DNA from: Pseudoalteromonas amylolytica
Lineage (GTDB): Bacteria; Pseudomonadota; Gammaproteobacteria; Enterobacterales; Alteromonadaceae
DNA length: 64,000 bases
NCBI RefSeq assembly: GCF_001854605.1
Contig: NZ_MKJU01000030.1
Location: forward strand, 1 to 64,000
Direction of reading: 5' to 3'
Shown here in pieces: positions 47,618 to 57,597 of this stretch (the first letter of the stretch is position 1; the number at the start of each line of letters is the position of its first letter). The notes under the pieces were generated by a model, which saw only the letters and a program-made list of their open reading frames with translations, was not told where the DNA came from and did not search any database. Position numbers and translations under genes: made by a program.

Positions 47618-48188
47618 CGTGTAACTCTCTGTTTTCTAATTTCTTCTCTTCACTTTTCTTAAGTAAAACATAAGTTGCAGCACTACCGCCATGACAACTT
47701 AGCGCACTATGAAATGCCAACACCTGTGGCATTTCTTGGAACCATTTATTGACGTAGCTTTTTAAGATAGCGGGGAACGGTTTGCTTTTGAGCCCAATAC
47801 CGTGTCTGACTAGCAGTACGCGTATGTTCCGCTGTTGGCAGTCCATGACGAAATCAAACAATGCGCTTCTGGCTTCACGAAAGGTTTTCCCGTGTAGATC
47901 CAACGTTGCGTCAATCTGATACTTACCTAAGCGTAAGTTTTTATAAACGCCTTCTTGGACACCCGATTTTTTGTACTGTAATAGATCATGAGGATCGAGT
48001 AAATCAACGTATTCAGTAGAAAGAAAGTTGGCATCAAAATCTATTTCTTGCTGCGCGGCTCGACGTTTCTCAAGTTGCGCTATGGTGGGAGAATGCTTAA
48101 GACGGGAAAGCTCGACTTGATTTGATTGTGCTAATGGAGTGACGTCCCCCATTGATGCTAGAAATAATTCTTCGTCTGTCATAGCCAT
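47607..48188 (-). CDS. smrA: Smr-domain endonuclease SmrA
   Basis: 193 residues (E. coli SmrA is 187). The N-terminal LDXX-type region is followed by a Smr domain (about 105-190) with LDLHGKTFREARSALFDFV, VRHGIGLKS and SCHGGSAATYVLLK. Smr proteins nick DNA or cleave RNA on stalled ribosomes. The Start MAMTDEELFLASMGDVTPL fits the family. The start codon lies inside a perfect 9-base inverted repeat with the leader (48183-48222), listed separately. Confidence 0.85.
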   Translation of the reverse strand: MAMTDEELFLASMGDVTPLAQSNQVELSRLKHSPTIAQLEKRRAAQQEIDFDANFLSTEYVDLLDPHDLLQYKKSGVQEGVYKNLRLGKYQIDATLDLHGKTFREARSALFDFVMDCQQRNIRVLLVRHGIGLKSKPFPAILKSYVNKWFQEMPQVLAFHSALSCHGGSAATYVLLKKSEEKKLENRELHAKR

Positions 48189-48222
48189 ACTGCACCTGTA
48201 AAAACCACTGTAGAGTATGGCT
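48183..48222 (-). promoter_or_regulatory. start-codon inverted repeat in the smrA leader
   Basis: AGCCATACT (48183-48191) is the perfect reverse complement of AGTATGGCT (48214-48222). In the smrA mRNA the downstream arm contains the start codon, and the ribosome site AGGTG lies in the 22-base loop. Folding could hide the start. Confidence 0.4.
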
Positions 48223-48254
48223 GAGATTCTAGCTTAGTCAGACGTCGATGACTA

Positions 48255-48494
48255 CTAGCTTAGTTCTATTTGTCCAAACGTATAGACTTTAAATAAATAA
48301 AACGTATTAATTAAAATCAAACTAAGGTTGGAAACAACCGTGGTATTCACAAAGTCCAAACTGAACGATAGAAACAACAGACTACAAGCAGCGATAGCTG
48401 CGCCACGCAACAGCGTGATCTGATTGATAAAAAATGCGCCTAAGCCTAGCGCTAACAATACAATATTAATGAGCCAGTTGAACTCGTTGAGCAT
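48255..48494 (-). CDS. small hypothetical membrane protein
   Basis: 79 residues, three hydrophobic segments (INIVLLALGLGAFFI, AAIAACSLLFLSFSL, SLILINTFYLFKVYTF). There is an intact frame and an ATG but no good ribosome site. It sits between smrA and another hypothetical gene, same strand. No family is recognised. Confidence 0.5.
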   Translation of the reverse strand: MLNEFNWLINIVLLALGLGAFFINQITLLRGAAIAACSLLFLSFSLDFVNTTVVSNLSLILINTFYLFKVYTFGQIELS

Positions 48495-48594
48495 GGTCTG
48501 TTTGGTCTTCCATAGTTGATTAAAGGAGCGCCATTATGGTGATCATTTAACCATGCTTCAAGCGAGTATTTTTATAATTTTCGGATTAGTTTTT

Positions 48595-49059
48595 TTAATC
48601 TAAAATTAATTTTTTCAAGGCGGAAATAAAGCCATTTTGCTCAATGATTTGATATTTTTGACAGCTATCTGGGTTGTTTAGATCTGCACACAAATATAGC
48701 GTATCCCTTTCAAGTGCTGGACGTGGGTGCAAGTTAGAGTCAAATAACACAGGGTCAATACCAGGTAGTCCTCCCCAATATACACTTTGCGAAACGAGTC
48801 CTAACTTTTCATAAGTTATAAGCTTTGGCTTGGGAAAGACCAGTGCGATTAGCATAATTACCCCTAGCACAATCCATTTAGTTGGACTTTTCCGCGAGCT
48901 TGGCGGCAGGTTTTGGGTGGTAGATTCAGAGGCTGACTTCTCAAATGTTAAATTACCTTTGTGAGGTGTTCTTTTAATGCGAGCCTTGTGCTTTCCCTTT
49001 ACTTGTCCAAGTAGCTGAGCTTTTTGTTGTTTTTTTTGCTTATTTAAATTGTTTGCCAT
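48595..49059 (-). CDS. hypothetical single-TM protein with basic N-terminus
   Basis: 154 residues. A very basic N-terminus (NNLNKQKKQQKAQLLGQVKGKHKARIKRT), a linker of Ser/Thr, one TM helix (about 62-76, WIVLGVIMLIALVF) and a C-terminal domain of 78 residues with two cysteines (LYLCADL, DSCQKY) spaced for a periplasmic disulfide. The basic tail could touch RNA, DNA or acidic lipids. It is divergent from the receiver gene at 49153. No family is recognised. Confidence 0.65.
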   Translation of the reverse strand: MANNLNKQKKQQKAQLLGQVKGKHKARIKRTPHKGNLTFEKSASESTTQNLPPSSRKSPTKWIVLGVIMLIALVFPKPKLITYEKLGLVSQSVYWGGLPGIDPVLFDSNLHPRPALERDTLYLCADLNNPDSCQKYQIIEQNGFISALKKLILD

Positions 49060-49152
49060 GCTTAGATGTAGCCTTTTAGTTGCAGCACTCTATAATAGTT
49101 CTATCATCTTAATAATAGCGTATTTTTATGTCGCAGCCTATGGGAAAGGATT

Positions 49153-49536
49153 ATGGATCAGCAAATCTCAATATTAATCGTCGATGATGTGGGAACAGTG
49201 CGTAGCTTTTTACACCAAACCTTAATGCACCTGGGAATTGAGCATGTGAAAGAGGCCTCAACTGTTCGCCAGTGTATTAACGCCTGTGAAGAACAGCACT
49301 TTGATATCGTGTTTTTAGATATAGAATTACCGGATGGAGACGGCAAAGAAATCATTGCGCAACTTAATGATATTAACCCTGATCTTAATGTTGTGATGGT
49401 ATCTGCACATTCAACTGTAGAAAATGTAAAAGATGCCATTGAGTTAGGCGCTAAGGGGTTTGTAGTCAAGCCATTTTCACCAAAGAAAATTGCAGCAATG
49501 TTGAAAAAGTTCTATCCAGAATTAGAGATAAGTTAG
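49153..49536 (+). CDS. stand-alone receiver-domain response regulator
   Basis: 127 residues, a CheY-like receiver only. Acidic pocket VDD, acceptor Asp in IVFLDIELPDGDG (about D55), Ser/Thr in VSAHSTVENV and the Lys in VVKPFSPKK. No output domain and no kinase gene next to it. The ending AAMLKKFYPELEIS is short. AAGGA precedes the ATG. It lies opposite rpsT, with a shared terminator between them. It could serve an orphan or chemotaxis-like pathway. Confidence 0.9.
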   Translation: MDQQISILIVDDVGTVRSFLHQTLMHLGIEHVKEASTVRQCINACEEQHFDIVFLDIELPDGDGKEIIAQLNDINPDLNVVMVSAHSTVENVKDAIELGAKGFVVKPFSPKKIAAMLKKFYPELEIS

Positions 49537-49558
49537 GCTGAAGGTGCATTTAAGGCAT

Positions 49559-49586
49559 AAAAAAACCGACTTTCGTCGGTTTTTTT
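49559..49586. terminator. bidirectional terminator between the receiver gene and rpsT
   Basis: Stem AAAAAAACCGAC / GTCGGTTTTTTT with a TTTC loop, with T runs on both strands, between the convergent stops at 49536 and 49600. Confidence 0.93.
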
Positions 49587-49599
49587 AATCAAAAACAAA

Positions 49600-49860
49600 T
49601 TATAGTGCTTTGATTTTAGCAGCTAAACGGCTCTTATGACGAGCAGCTTTGTTTTTGTGGATTAGACCCTTAGTTGCGTAACGGTCTAGGATAGGTGTTG
49701 CAACAGCAAATGCTTGAGTTGCAGCTTCTTTGTCACCAGCTTCAATAGCAGCTACTACTTTTTTGAAGTAAGTACGCATCATTGAACGACGGCTTGCGTT
49801 GTGCTGGCGGCTTTTTTCGCTAGTAATAGCGCGTTTTTTTGCAGACTTGATGTTAGCCAA
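49600..49860 (-). CDS. rpsT: 30S ribosomal protein S20
   Basis: 86 residues, beginning [29 protein letters not shown] and ending [11 protein letters not shown], unmistakable S20. The start codon is TTG, as for E. coli rpsT where the UUG start takes part in autoregulation. AGGAG is 7-8 bases upstream. A good promoter lies at 49908-49936. It is part of the conserved rpsT/murJ-ribF-ileS order of gammaproteobacteria. Confidence 0.98.
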   Translation of the reverse strand: MANIKSAKKRAITSEKSRQHNASRRSMMRTYFKKVVAAIEAGDKEAATQAFAVATPILDRYATKGLIHKNKAARHKSRLAAKIKAL

Positions 49861-50233
49861 GGTTTGCTCCTAACAATCTTAAAATAAGCTTAATTTAAAG
49901 GCCGAGGAATATGCCTGTTTTAATCGCAAAAGTCAATAAAATTTGACAACTGCGGCCTTTGTTTCTTTCTCATTGGTGGCCTGAATTAACAAAACAGTAA
50001 GCAAAAAGCTCGCTATCAAGCATTCTCAGGCCATTGAATCACACCAATACCAAAGAAATTCCCCGGCTGTTGCGATTAATGGAGCGCATTGTAGCAAACC
50101 TTACTTCGTTCACATAGTGTTAGGCTAATAAATTTTACTCTATGGTCGTTTTCGTACGATTAGATTGTCATAGAATCATGATCCTATGGCATAATTGGTG
50201 GGTTTTACTGATGGTTTTAATTTTGGGGGAAGA
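49861..50233. other. 373-base divergent region (rpsT / murJ)
   Basis: It carries the rpsT promoter and leader on the minus strand. On the murJ side I see no strong promoter that I can assign. No RNA gene is recognised. Confidence 0.5.
49908..49936 (-). promoter_or_regulatory. sigma-70 promoter of rpsT
   Basis: On the minus strand TTGACT and CATATT are 17 bases apart, followed by a GC-rich CCTCGGCC discriminator, as in promoters under stringent control. Confidence 0.75.
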
Positions 50234-51802
50234 GTGGGCAAAGGATTATTTAAATCCGGCATGATAGTCAGTGCGATGACTATGATATCGCGTGTAATGG
50301 GATTGGTGCGAGATGCAGTTGTGGCGAACTTGCTTGGAGCTGGGTTAGCTGCGGATGTATTTTTATTTGCCAATCGGATCCCCAATTTTTTACGTCGTTT
50401 ATTTGCAGAGGGAGCGTTTGCGCAAGCGTTTGTACCAGTACTTTCTGAAATCAAAGAAAAGCATGGTGATGATGATGTGCGAATCTTTGTAGCGCAGGCT
50501 GTGGGAACCTTAGGCACGATACTTATGTGTGTCACGATTTTGGGTGTTGTCGGCTCTCCAATTATTGCTGCGCTTTTTGGTACAGGTTGGTTTATAGATT
50601 GGTGGCAAGGTGGGCCAAATGCTGAGAAGTTTGTCTTGGCTAGTAGTTTATTAAAGTTAACTTTTCCATACCTGTTTTTTGTCAGCTTAGTCGCGCTCAG
50701 TGGCGCAATTCTTAACGTGTACAATCGATTTGCCGTAGCCGCTTTTACGCCAGTGCTGTTAAATATTTCTATCATAAGCTGTGCCATATTTTTACACGAC
50801 GTATTTTCTGTCAGCGCGTATGCACTTGCCGTGGGGGTGTTTATTGGCGGAGTGGTACAGTTGGCGTTTCAGTTACCTTTCTTATTTCGCTTGGGGGTTT
50901 TGAGTCGCCCTACGTTTGCTTGGTACTCGCCTCAAGTAAGCAAGGTACGTAAGCTTATGCTACCTGCTATGTTTGGTGTGTCTATTAGCCAAATCAACTT
51001 GTTATTAGATACCGTTATTGCGTCATTATTGGTAACAGGGTCAATATCATGGCTTTACTATTCAGATAGATTGATAGAATTTCCACTTGGCCTGTTTGGG
51101 ATTGGGATTGCGACCGTGATCTTACCTGCGCTATCTAAATTGCACGCTGGGGACAAGTTAGACGATTTTCAAAAAACCTTGGACTGGGGCGTACGCTTCA
51201 TCTTATTTCTCGGATTTCCTGCGATGTTTGGGTTGATGGCAATAAGCCCACTGATAATCTCAGTGTTGTTTGATCACGGTGCCTTCTCGTCTGCTGAGGT
51301 TGACCATGTACAGGCTGTAAGTTACGGCGTTGCTGCATATTCCGTAGGGTTGGTTAGTTTCATGTTAATTAAAGTGTTAGCTCCTGGGTTTTATGCGCGT
51401 CAGGATACCAAAACTCCAGTGAGAATAGGCATTGTAACTTTGGTGCTCAACATGGTGTTTAATATCATCCTAGCACCATTTATTGGTTATTTAGGGCTAG
51501 CACTCGCGACTTCTCTTTCTGCCACTTGTAATGCTCTGTTGCTATATCGCCAGCTTAATCGTGATGGAGTTTATCGCGTATCTGGCTTTACATGGGGTTT
51601 TGCGATTAAATGCGTTGTAGCGGCGGTTGTGATGGCTGTGAGTGTGGGGTATGTCACCTCGTTATATTCGTGGCAAAGTTGGCTGTTGTTGGAGCAAATA
51701 GCTTTGCTCGCTCTTTTGCTGCTAATGGCAATGGTAGTATATTTTGGTTTACTGCTGTTATTTGGCGTTAGGCTGACAACAATCAAAGACCTGCGAGATT
51801 GA
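50234..51802 (+). CDS. murJ: lipid II flippase MurJ
   Basis: 522 residues from the GTG at 50234 (GKGLFKSGMIVSAMTMISRVMGLVRDAVVANLLGAG), which fits the family start; a TTG 13 codons earlier is possible, and the ribosome site (GGGGGA) is close to the GTG. Fourteen TM helices and the MurJ/MviN hallmarks are seen (the charged RRLFAEGAFAQAF loop, the DHGAFSS element). It flips lipid II across the inner membrane for peptidoglycan synthesis. The next gene is ribF, in the conserved order. Confidence 0.94.
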   Translation: MGKGLFKSGMIVSAMTMISRVMGLVRDAVVANLLGAGLAADVFLFANRIPNFLRRLFAEGAFAQAFVPVLSEIKEKHGDDDVRIFVAQAVGTLGTILMCVTILGVVGSPIIAALFGTGWFIDWWQGGPNAEKFVLASSLLKLTFPYLFFVSLVALSGAILNVYNRFAVAAFTPVLLNISIISCAIFLHDVFSVSAYALAVGVFIGGVVQLAFQLPFLFRLGVLSRPTFAWYSPQVSKVRKLMLPAMFGVSISQINLLLDTVIASLLVTGSISWLYYSDRLIEFPLGLFGIGIATVILPALSKLHAGDKLDDFQKTLDWGVRFILFLGFPAMFGLMAISPLIISVLFDHGAFSSAEVDHVQAVSYGVAAYSVGLVSFMLIKVLAPGFYARQDTKTPVRIGIVTLVLNMVFNIILAPFIGYLGLALATSLSATCNALLLYRQLNRDGVYRVSGFTWGFAIKCVVAAVVMAVSVGYVTSLYSWQSWLLLEQIALLALLLLMAMVVYFGLLLLFGVRLTTIKDLRD

Positions 51803-51860
51803 TAGTAAGTGAGCGGCCATACCAACTGTAAAGTTGTGCTTGCCTTAAGGTATCTAGATG

Positions 51861-51889
51861 TTCGCATTTTTAGGTAACTTGGGTATAAT
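51861..51889 (+). promoter_or_regulatory. sigma-70 promoter for ribF and downstream genes
   Basis: TTCGCA and TATAAT are 17 bases apart; the -10 is perfect and the -35 a 4/6 match. It lies 41 bases before the ribF ATG. Confidence 0.65.
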
Positions 51890-51929
51890 CGCTCACTTTC
51901 AACTATTGCGTAAATAAGGCATTGAAACT

Positions 51930-52856
51930 ATGCAACTGATCAGAGGTATCCATAACATTCGGCCACATCATTTTGGCTGTGTGTTGACTATTGGTAACTT
52001 TGATGGAGTGCACCTAGGGCATGTTGAAGTTCTAAAGGGGCTAAAACAAGATGCGCAGCTACATGGCTTACCTAGCACTGTGATGCTATTTGAACCTCAG
52101 CCGCAAGAGTTTTTTGCGAAAGAAAAAGCGCCAGCCAGACTGACTCGCCTAAGAGACAAACTTGTGTTGTTGTCTAAGCTGGGTATCGACCGCGTTATTT
52201 GTGTTAGTTTTAATGCAAAGTTTGCCAGCCAGCAAGCTGAAAACTTTATTGAACAAGTTCTAATAAATAAGCTGGGCGTAAAAGCACTTACGGTTGGCGA
52301 TGACTTTCGCTTTGGTAAAGCCAGGCAAGGTGACTTTGGGATGTTACAACGCCTTGGTAAAGTGCACGGTATGCACGTCAAAAATACTGAAAGCTTCCGA
52401 CGGGACGATCATCGAGTGAGCAGTACGCTAATCAGGCAGGCGCTGAGTGAAGGTAAGCTTGATGAAGCGCACCAAATGTTGGGACATACCTATTGTATAT
52501 CTGGTCGGGTGATACATGGCTGGAAAAAAGGACGCGAACTTGGCTTTCGAACTGCAAATATAGCATTGAAACGACAAGTAAACCCTGTTCGCGGAGTATT
52601 TGCTGTGCGGGCGAGTGTGGCAGGAAAACAGTACAATGGTGTTGCCAATGTAGGCAATAAACCCACGCTAAATGGTACAAAAGCACTGTTAGAGGTGCAT
52701 TTATTTGATTTTAACCAAGATGTCTACGGACATTTTATGCAAGTGGAGCTGATCAAAAAGCTTCGCAATGAGCAAAAATTCGATACATTGGAACAATTAA
52801 CAGCGCAAATCAGCGAAGATGTTGCCGCTGCTAAACAATGTTTTAATTTTAAGTAG
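51930..52856 (+). CDS. ribF: bifunctional riboflavin kinase/FAD synthetase
   Basis: 308 residues. The nucleotidyltransferase domain (1-180) has GNFDGVHLGHVEVL, the FEPQPQEFF loop and RVSSTLIRQALSEG; the flavokinase domain (about 185-305) has GRVIHGWKKGRELGFRTANIAL and GVANVGNKPT. It makes FMN, then FAD, from riboflavin. It lies between murJ and ileS, 21 bases before ileS, and probably shares its transcript. Confidence 0.97.
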   Translation: MQLIRGIHNIRPHHFGCVLTIGNFDGVHLGHVEVLKGLKQDAQLHGLPSTVMLFEPQPQEFFAKEKAPARLTRLRDKLVLLSKLGIDRVICVSFNAKFASQQAENFIEQVLINKLGVKALTVGDDFRFGKARQGDFGMLQRLGKVHGMHVKNTESFRRDDHRVSSTLIRQALSEGKLDEAHQMLGHTYCISGRVIHGWKKGRELGFRTANIALKRQVNPVRGVFAVRASVAGKQYNGVANVGNKPTLNGTKALLEVHLFDFNQDVYGHFMQVELIKKLRNEQKFDTLEQLTAQISEDVAAAKQCFNFK

Positions 52857-52877
52857 CCGATACGGAAACTAGGATAA

Positions 52878-55703
52878 ATGAGCGACTACAAACATACTTT
52901 AAATCTACCGGAAACTGAGTTTCCAATGCGCGGTAACTTAGCGCAACGCGAGCCAAAAATGCTTAATGCTTGGTATGAACAAGACTTATATGGTCAGATT
53001 CGTAACGCGAAAAAAGGTAAGAAGCCATTTATTTTGCATGATGGCCCTCCGTACGCCAATGGTGACATTCATTTGGGTCACTCAGTTAACAAAATCCTAA
53101 AAGACATCATTGTAAAATCTAAGACGTTATCAGATTTTGACGCGCCTTATGTACCAGGCTGGGACTGTCACGGATTACCTATCGAGCTACAAGTAGAAAA
53201 GAAAGTGGGTAAGCCTGGTCAAAAAGTGACGGCTGCTGAATTTCGTGAAAAGTGTCGTGAATATGCCGCCAAGCAAGTAGAAGGTCAAAAAACAGATTTT
53301 AAACGTCTTGGTGTACTGGGTGATTGGGATAAGCCTTATCTGACTATGAACTTTGACTTTGAAGCCAATGCTATCAGAGTACTAGGTCGTATCATCAACA
53401 ATGGTCACCTGCATAAAGGTGCAAAGCCTGTTCATTGGTGTACAGATTGTGGTTCAGCATTGGCGGAAGCGGAAGTTGAATATCAAGATAAGCAATCACC
53501 TGCGATTGACGTACGTTTTGATTTTGTCGATCAGCAAGCTGTGGTCAGTGCATTTAATCTGGCTGATGGTCACGAAGGACAGGGCACAGTTAGCACTGTG
53601 ATCTGGACTACCACACCTTGGACTCTGCCTGCGAACCGTGCCGTTGCGGTACATGCCAAACTTGAGTATGCCTTGGTTCAGGTTGAAGATGAAGGTAAAG
53701 AGCAGCGTATTATCTTAGGGTCTGAACTGGTAAAGGACGCAATGGATCGCTTTGGCTTTAAGCATTTCCATGTATTGGGTTATATCAATGGTCAAGCGCT
53801 TGAAAACCTGCGTGTGGCTCACCCTTTCCTTGAAATTGATGTACCAGTTATCTTAGGCGATCACGTTACAACTGACTCAGGTACAGGTATCGTTCACACA
53901 GCACCAGGCCACGGTCCGGAAGATTTCTCGGCAGGTCTGGCATACGGCCTAGAGGTTGCCAATCCAGTTGGCGCAAATGGTGTATTTTTGCCAGACACGC
54001 CAATTTTTGCAGGACAACACGTCTTCAAAGCCAATGCGAGCATCGTAGAGCTGTTAACTGAAAACGGTACGTTAATGCATCACCACGCCTTGCAGCACAG
54101 CTACCCGCATTGCTGGCGTCACAAAACACCGATTATTTTCCGTGCCACTCCTCAGTGGTTTGTGAGTATGGACCAAGCAAACTTGCGTCAAGACTCACTT
54201 ACTGAGATTGGTAAAACTCAATGGATCCCTGAATGGGGCGAAAACCGTATTGCTAACATGGTTGAGGGACGCCCAGATTGGTGTATCTCTCGTCAACGTA
54301 CGTGGGGTGTTCCAATTGCGCTATTTGTAGACAAAGACACCGGAGCGCTACACCCAAATACCAATGAGTTGATTGAGCAAGTTGCTAAACTCGTTGAACA
54401 AAAAGGCATTCAGGCGTGGTACGACTTAGAACCAGAAAGTTTGCTAGGTGATGACGCGCAGCAGTTTGTAAAAGTACAAGACACGTTAGATGTATGGTTT
54501 GACTCGGGTGTTACACACGCTTGTGTGGTTGATGCAAGGGAAGAGCTAACGGGCCCTGCTGATTTGTATCTAGAAGGTTCGGACCAACACCGTGGTTGGT
54601 TTATGTCATCTATGATGACGTCAGTGGCGATTAATGGTCATGCACCGTACCGTCAAGTGCTGACTCATGGTTTCACCGTGGACGAAAACGGTCGCAAGAT
54701 GTCAAAATCACTAGGTAACGTGATTTCACCACAAAACGTTATGAATAAGCTGGGTGCTGATATTCTGCGCCTGTGGGTGGCTTCAACAGATTACACAGCT
54801 GAGATGACAGTATCGGATGAAATTTTCAAGCGTTCAGCCGATCGCTACCGTCGTATCCGTAATACAAGTCGTTACTTGTTGGCAAACCTAAGCGGTTTCA
54901 ACCCTGCAACTGACTTAGTTGCGGTAGAAGATATGGTTGAATTGGACCGCTGGATTGTGGCACGTGCTGCAGAACTACAAAAAGAAATTATTAATGCATA
55001 TGACAACTACCACATGTTGGTTGTTACGCAGAAGTTGATGAACTTCTGTACAGGTGAATTGGGTTCTTTCTATCTTGATGTGATAAAAGACCGTCAATAC
55101 ACTGCAAAAAGTGATAGCCATGCTCGTCGCTCTTGCCAATCGGCGCTTTATCATATTGCTGAAGCAATGACGCGTTGGATGGCACCAATCATGAGCTTCA
55201 CAGCGCAAGAGATCTGGGAAGTACTACCAGGTGAGCGCGGCCAGTTTGTGTTCACCGATGTATGGTACTCAGGCCTTGAGAACGTGACAGAAGGGGCACT
55301 GAATAACGAGTACTGGCAGAATTTATTAGCGGTACGTGATGAGGTAAACCGTGTGCTTGAAAACGCCCGTAAAGAAGAGCTTATCGGTGCGACATTACAA
55401 GCAGAAGTGACCTTATACACGGGTGGTGATTTAGCACAATCACTACAGCAAATTGGTGATGAACTACGTTTTGTTCTATTGACGTCAAAAGCGACGGTAG
55501 AAGTCGTTAATAGCAAGCCTCAGCACGCCATCGCGACAGAAATCGAAGGTTTATACATCTCGATTCAGGCAACCGAAGCTGCGAAATGTGAGCGTTGCTG
55601 GCATTACTGCGATGATGTAGGTCAACATGCAGGGCATGATGACTTATGTGGTCGTTGTGTAAGCAACGTAGAAGGTGATGGCGAACAGCGTCAATTTGCA
55701 TAG
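52878..55703 (+). CDS. ileS: isoleucyl-tRNA synthetase
   Basis: 941 residues (E. coli 938). HIGH-type motif GDIHLGH (H65-H68), the editing domain with [13 protein letters not shown], the KMSKS loop in [13 protein letters not shown], and the C-terminal zinc finger [10 protein letters not shown] with CGRC. The enzyme charges tRNA-Ile and edits valine. It is followed by lspA after 9 bases, with fkpB and ispH behind it. Confidence 0.98.
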   Translation: MSDYKHTLNLPETEFPMRGNLAQREPKMLNAWYEQDLYGQIRNAKKGKKPFILHDGPPYANGDIHLGHSVNKILKDIIVKSKTLSDFDAPYVPGWDCHGLPIELQVEKKVGKPGQKVTAAEFREKCREYAAKQVEGQKTDFKRLGVLGDWDKPYLTMNFDFEANAIRVLGRIINNGHLHKGAKPVHWCTDCGSALAEAEVEYQDKQSPAIDVRFDFVDQQAVVSAFNLADGHEGQGTVSTVIWTTTPWTLPANRAVAVHAKLEYALVQVEDEGKEQRIILGSELVKDAMDRFGFKHFHVLGYINGQALENLRVAHPFLEIDVPVILGDHVTTDSGTGIVHTAPGHGPEDFSAGLAYGLEVANPVGANGVFLPDTPIFAGQHVFKANASIVELLTENGTLMHHHALQHSYPHCWRHKTPIIFRATPQWFVSMDQANLRQDSLTEIGKTQWIPEWGENRIANMVEGRPDWCISRQRTWGVPIALFVDKDTGALHPNTNELIEQVAKLVEQKGIQAWYDLEPESLLGDDAQQFVKVQDTLDVWFDSGVTHACVVDAREELTGPADLYLEGSDQHRGWFMSSMMTSVAINGHAPYRQVLTHGFTVDENGRKMSKSLGNVISPQNVMNKLGADILRLWVASTDYTAEMTVSDEIFKRSADRYRRIRNTSRYLLANLSGFNPATDLVAVEDMVELDRWIVARAAELQKEIINAYDNYHMLVVTQKLMNFCTGELGSFYLDVIKDRQYTAKSDSHARRSCQSALYHIAEAMTRWMAPIMSFTAQEIWEVLPGERGQFVFTDVWYSGLENVTEGALNNEYWQNLLAVRDEVNRVLENARKEELIGATLQAEVTLYTGGDLAQSLQQIGDELRFVLLTSKATVEVVNSKPQHAIATEIEGLYISIQATEAAKCERCWHYCDDVGQHAGHDDLCGRCVSNVEGDGEQRQFA

Positions 55704-55712
55704 GAGCATTAA

Positions 55713-56213
55713 GTGACTAGCACAACCCAAAGAAGTGGTTTAGTCTGGTTATGGCTGAGTCTACTGCTTTTTGCAGTAGACTACGTGACCAAGGCCGTAG
55801 TGGTTGCTAACATGGAGCTTTATGAGTCGATAAAGCTATTACCATTTTTTAATTTTACCTATATGCACAACTACGGCGCAGCCTTTAGTTTCTTGAGTGA
55901 TGCTGGGGGCTGGCAGCGTTATTTCTTAAGCGTGATTGCAATCGGGATCAGCGTTTTATTACTATATTGGCTTAAAAAGCTACCTGCGAAAAGCTGGGTC
56001 TTATGCTGTGCCTATTCAATGGTATTAGCTGGTGCGCTTGGTAACTTGGTTGATCGATTGATACATGGGTATGTAATTGACTTTCTGCATTTTTACTATC
56101 AAACCTGGCATTATCCAGCGTTTAATGTTGCGGATATGGCAATTGTTGGTGGTGCTGCATTGTTAATTTTTGATGCCTTTAGAGGTGATAACGCGCAGGA
56201 GAAAAAAGTATGA
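55713..56213 (+). CDS. lspA: prolipoprotein signal peptidase II
   Basis: 166 residues from a GTG with AGGAG upstream. Four TM helices; the catalytic aspartates are D123 (HGYVIDF) and D141 (FNVADMAI), with the GNLVDR element. It removes the signal peptide of lipoproteins in the inner membrane. It overlaps fkpB by 4 bases. Confidence 0.97.
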   Translation: MTSTTQRSGLVWLWLSLLLFAVDYVTKAVVVANMELYESIKLLPFFNFTYMHNYGAAFSFLSDAGGWQRYFLSVIAIGISVLLLYWLKKLPAKSWVLCCAYSMVLAGALGNLVDRLIHGYVIDFLHFYYQTWHYPAFNVADMAIVGGAALLIFDAFRGDNAQEKKV

Positions 56214-56650
56214 GTGAGCAAGTGATTGGTCCACAATCTGAAGTTGTGTTTCACTTTTCTATTAAACTTGAAGATGGTTCCGCAGCGGACTCTACCAAGG
56301 TTCATAATAAGCCAGCAAAGCTGTTTATGGGTGATGGTAGTCTGACGGAAAACTTTGAGAAGTGCCTGTTAGGTCTAAAAGCGGGCGACAGCAAGTCGTT
56401 TGATTTGCAACCAGAAGATGCTTTTGGTCAACCAAACCCAGACAACATCTATTATCTTGATCGCAGTAAATTCGGTGCAGATGCACCCGCTAAGGTGGGG
56501 AACATTATTGCGTTTACTCAGCCTGACGGCACTGAGTTACCAGGGCTTATTCGTGAAGTTGCAGGTGACTCGGTGACCGTAGACTTCAATCATCCATTGG
56601 CAGGTCAACCAGTGACCTTTGAAGTTGATATTTTAGAGGTGAAAAACTAA
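56210..56650 (+). CDS. fkpB: FKBP-type peptidyl-prolyl isomerase FkpB (SlpA type)
   Basis: 146 residues. The SlyD/SlpA-like FKBP domain with an inserted flap: [39 protein letters not shown], and [22 protein letters not shown] at the end. It overlaps lspA by 4 bases and ispH by 1, so translation is coupled. Confidence 0.95.
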   Translation: MSEQVIGPQSEVVFHFSIKLEDGSAADSTKVHNKPAKLFMGDGSLTENFEKCLLGLKAGDSKSFDLQPEDAFGQPNPDNIYYLDRSKFGADAPAKVGNIIAFTQPDGTELPGLIREVAGDSVTVDFNHPLAGQPVTFEVDILEVKN

Positions 56651-57579
56651 TGGACATTTTGCTGGCAAACCCGAGAGGATTTTGTGCGGGCGTGGACCGT
56701 GCGATAAGCATTGTTGAGCGAGCACTAGATATCTTCGAAAAGCCCATCTATGTGCGCCATGAAGTGGTGCATAACAAGTATGTGGTTGATGGATTGCGTA
56801 AGCGAGGTGCGGTATTTGTTGAAGAACTTCATCAAGTACCCGATGACAGTATTGTTATTTTCAGTGCGCATGGGGTATCACAACAAGTACGTCAAGAAGC
56901 AAAACGCCGTGAGCTAAAAGTGTTTGATGCAACTTGCCCATTGGTTACTAAAGTACATATGGAAGTGACTCGCGCAAGCCGCAAAGGAACTGAGTGTGTA
57001 CTGATAGGACACCACGGACACCCTGAAGTCGAAGGTACCATGGGGCAGTATGACAACCCTAACGGTGGGATTTACTTAGTAGAAACGCCACAAGATGTTG
57101 CTAAGTTGCAAGTAAAAGACGATAGCAACTTATTTTATTGCAGCCAAACGACCTTATCAGTTGACGACACCGCGGATGTGATTGATGCGCTGCGTGAAAA
57201 GTTTCCGAAGATCCATGGCCCGCGCAAGGATGATATTTGTTATGCCACACAGAATCGCCAAGATGCGGTAAGAGATTTAGCTGATAAAGTTGACGTGCTA
57301 TTAGTGGTCGGCGCTAAAAACAGCTCTAACTCTAACCGCTTACGAGAACTTGCGGATAAAATGGGAACGCGAGCTTATCTTATTGATGATGCAAACAGCG
57401 TCGATTCTGACTGGTTTGCTAACGTACAAAAAGTGGGAGTAACAGCTGGTGCATCGGCACCTGAAGTACTTGTGCAGCAAGTTATAACTCGCTTGAAAGA
57501 ACTTGGTGGACAAACCGTAGTAGAAAACCCCGGCGAAGAAGAAAATGTCGTCTTTGCTGTTCCGGTTGAGCTTAGATAA
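56650..57579 (+). CDS. ispH: HMBPP reductase IspH
   Basis: 309 residues. The three cysteines that hold the iron-sulfur cluster are C12 ([10 protein letters not shown]), C96 (DATCPLVTK) and C197 ([11 protein letters not shown]); [12 protein letters not shown] and [11 protein letters not shown] also fit. It makes IPP and DMAPP in the last step of the MEP pathway. In Pseudomonas the pilus genes follow ispH directly; here a LytS/LytTR pair is in between. Confidence 0.98.
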   Translation: MDILLANPRGFCAGVDRAISIVERALDIFEKPIYVRHEVVHNKYVVDGLRKRGAVFVEELHQVPDDSIVIFSAHGVSQQVRQEAKRRELKVFDATCPLVTKVHMEVTRASRKGTECVLIGHHGHPEVEGTMGQYDNPNGGIYLVETPQDVAKLQVKDDSNLFYCSQTTLSVDDTADVIDALREKFPKIHGPRKDDICYATQNRQDAVRDLADKVDVLLVVGAKNSSNSNRLRELADKMGTRAYLIDDANSVDSDWFANVQKVGVTAGASAPEVLVQQVITRLKELGGQTVVENPGEEENVVFAVPVELR

Positions 57580-57597
57580 TCCACTAAGCGGCGTGTC

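Noticed and set aside
48194..48203. ACCTGTAAAA in the smrA leader, similar to the enhancer-like palindrome
   Set aside because: Only a half site; no sigma-54-type promoter is near and it overlaps the translation start region.
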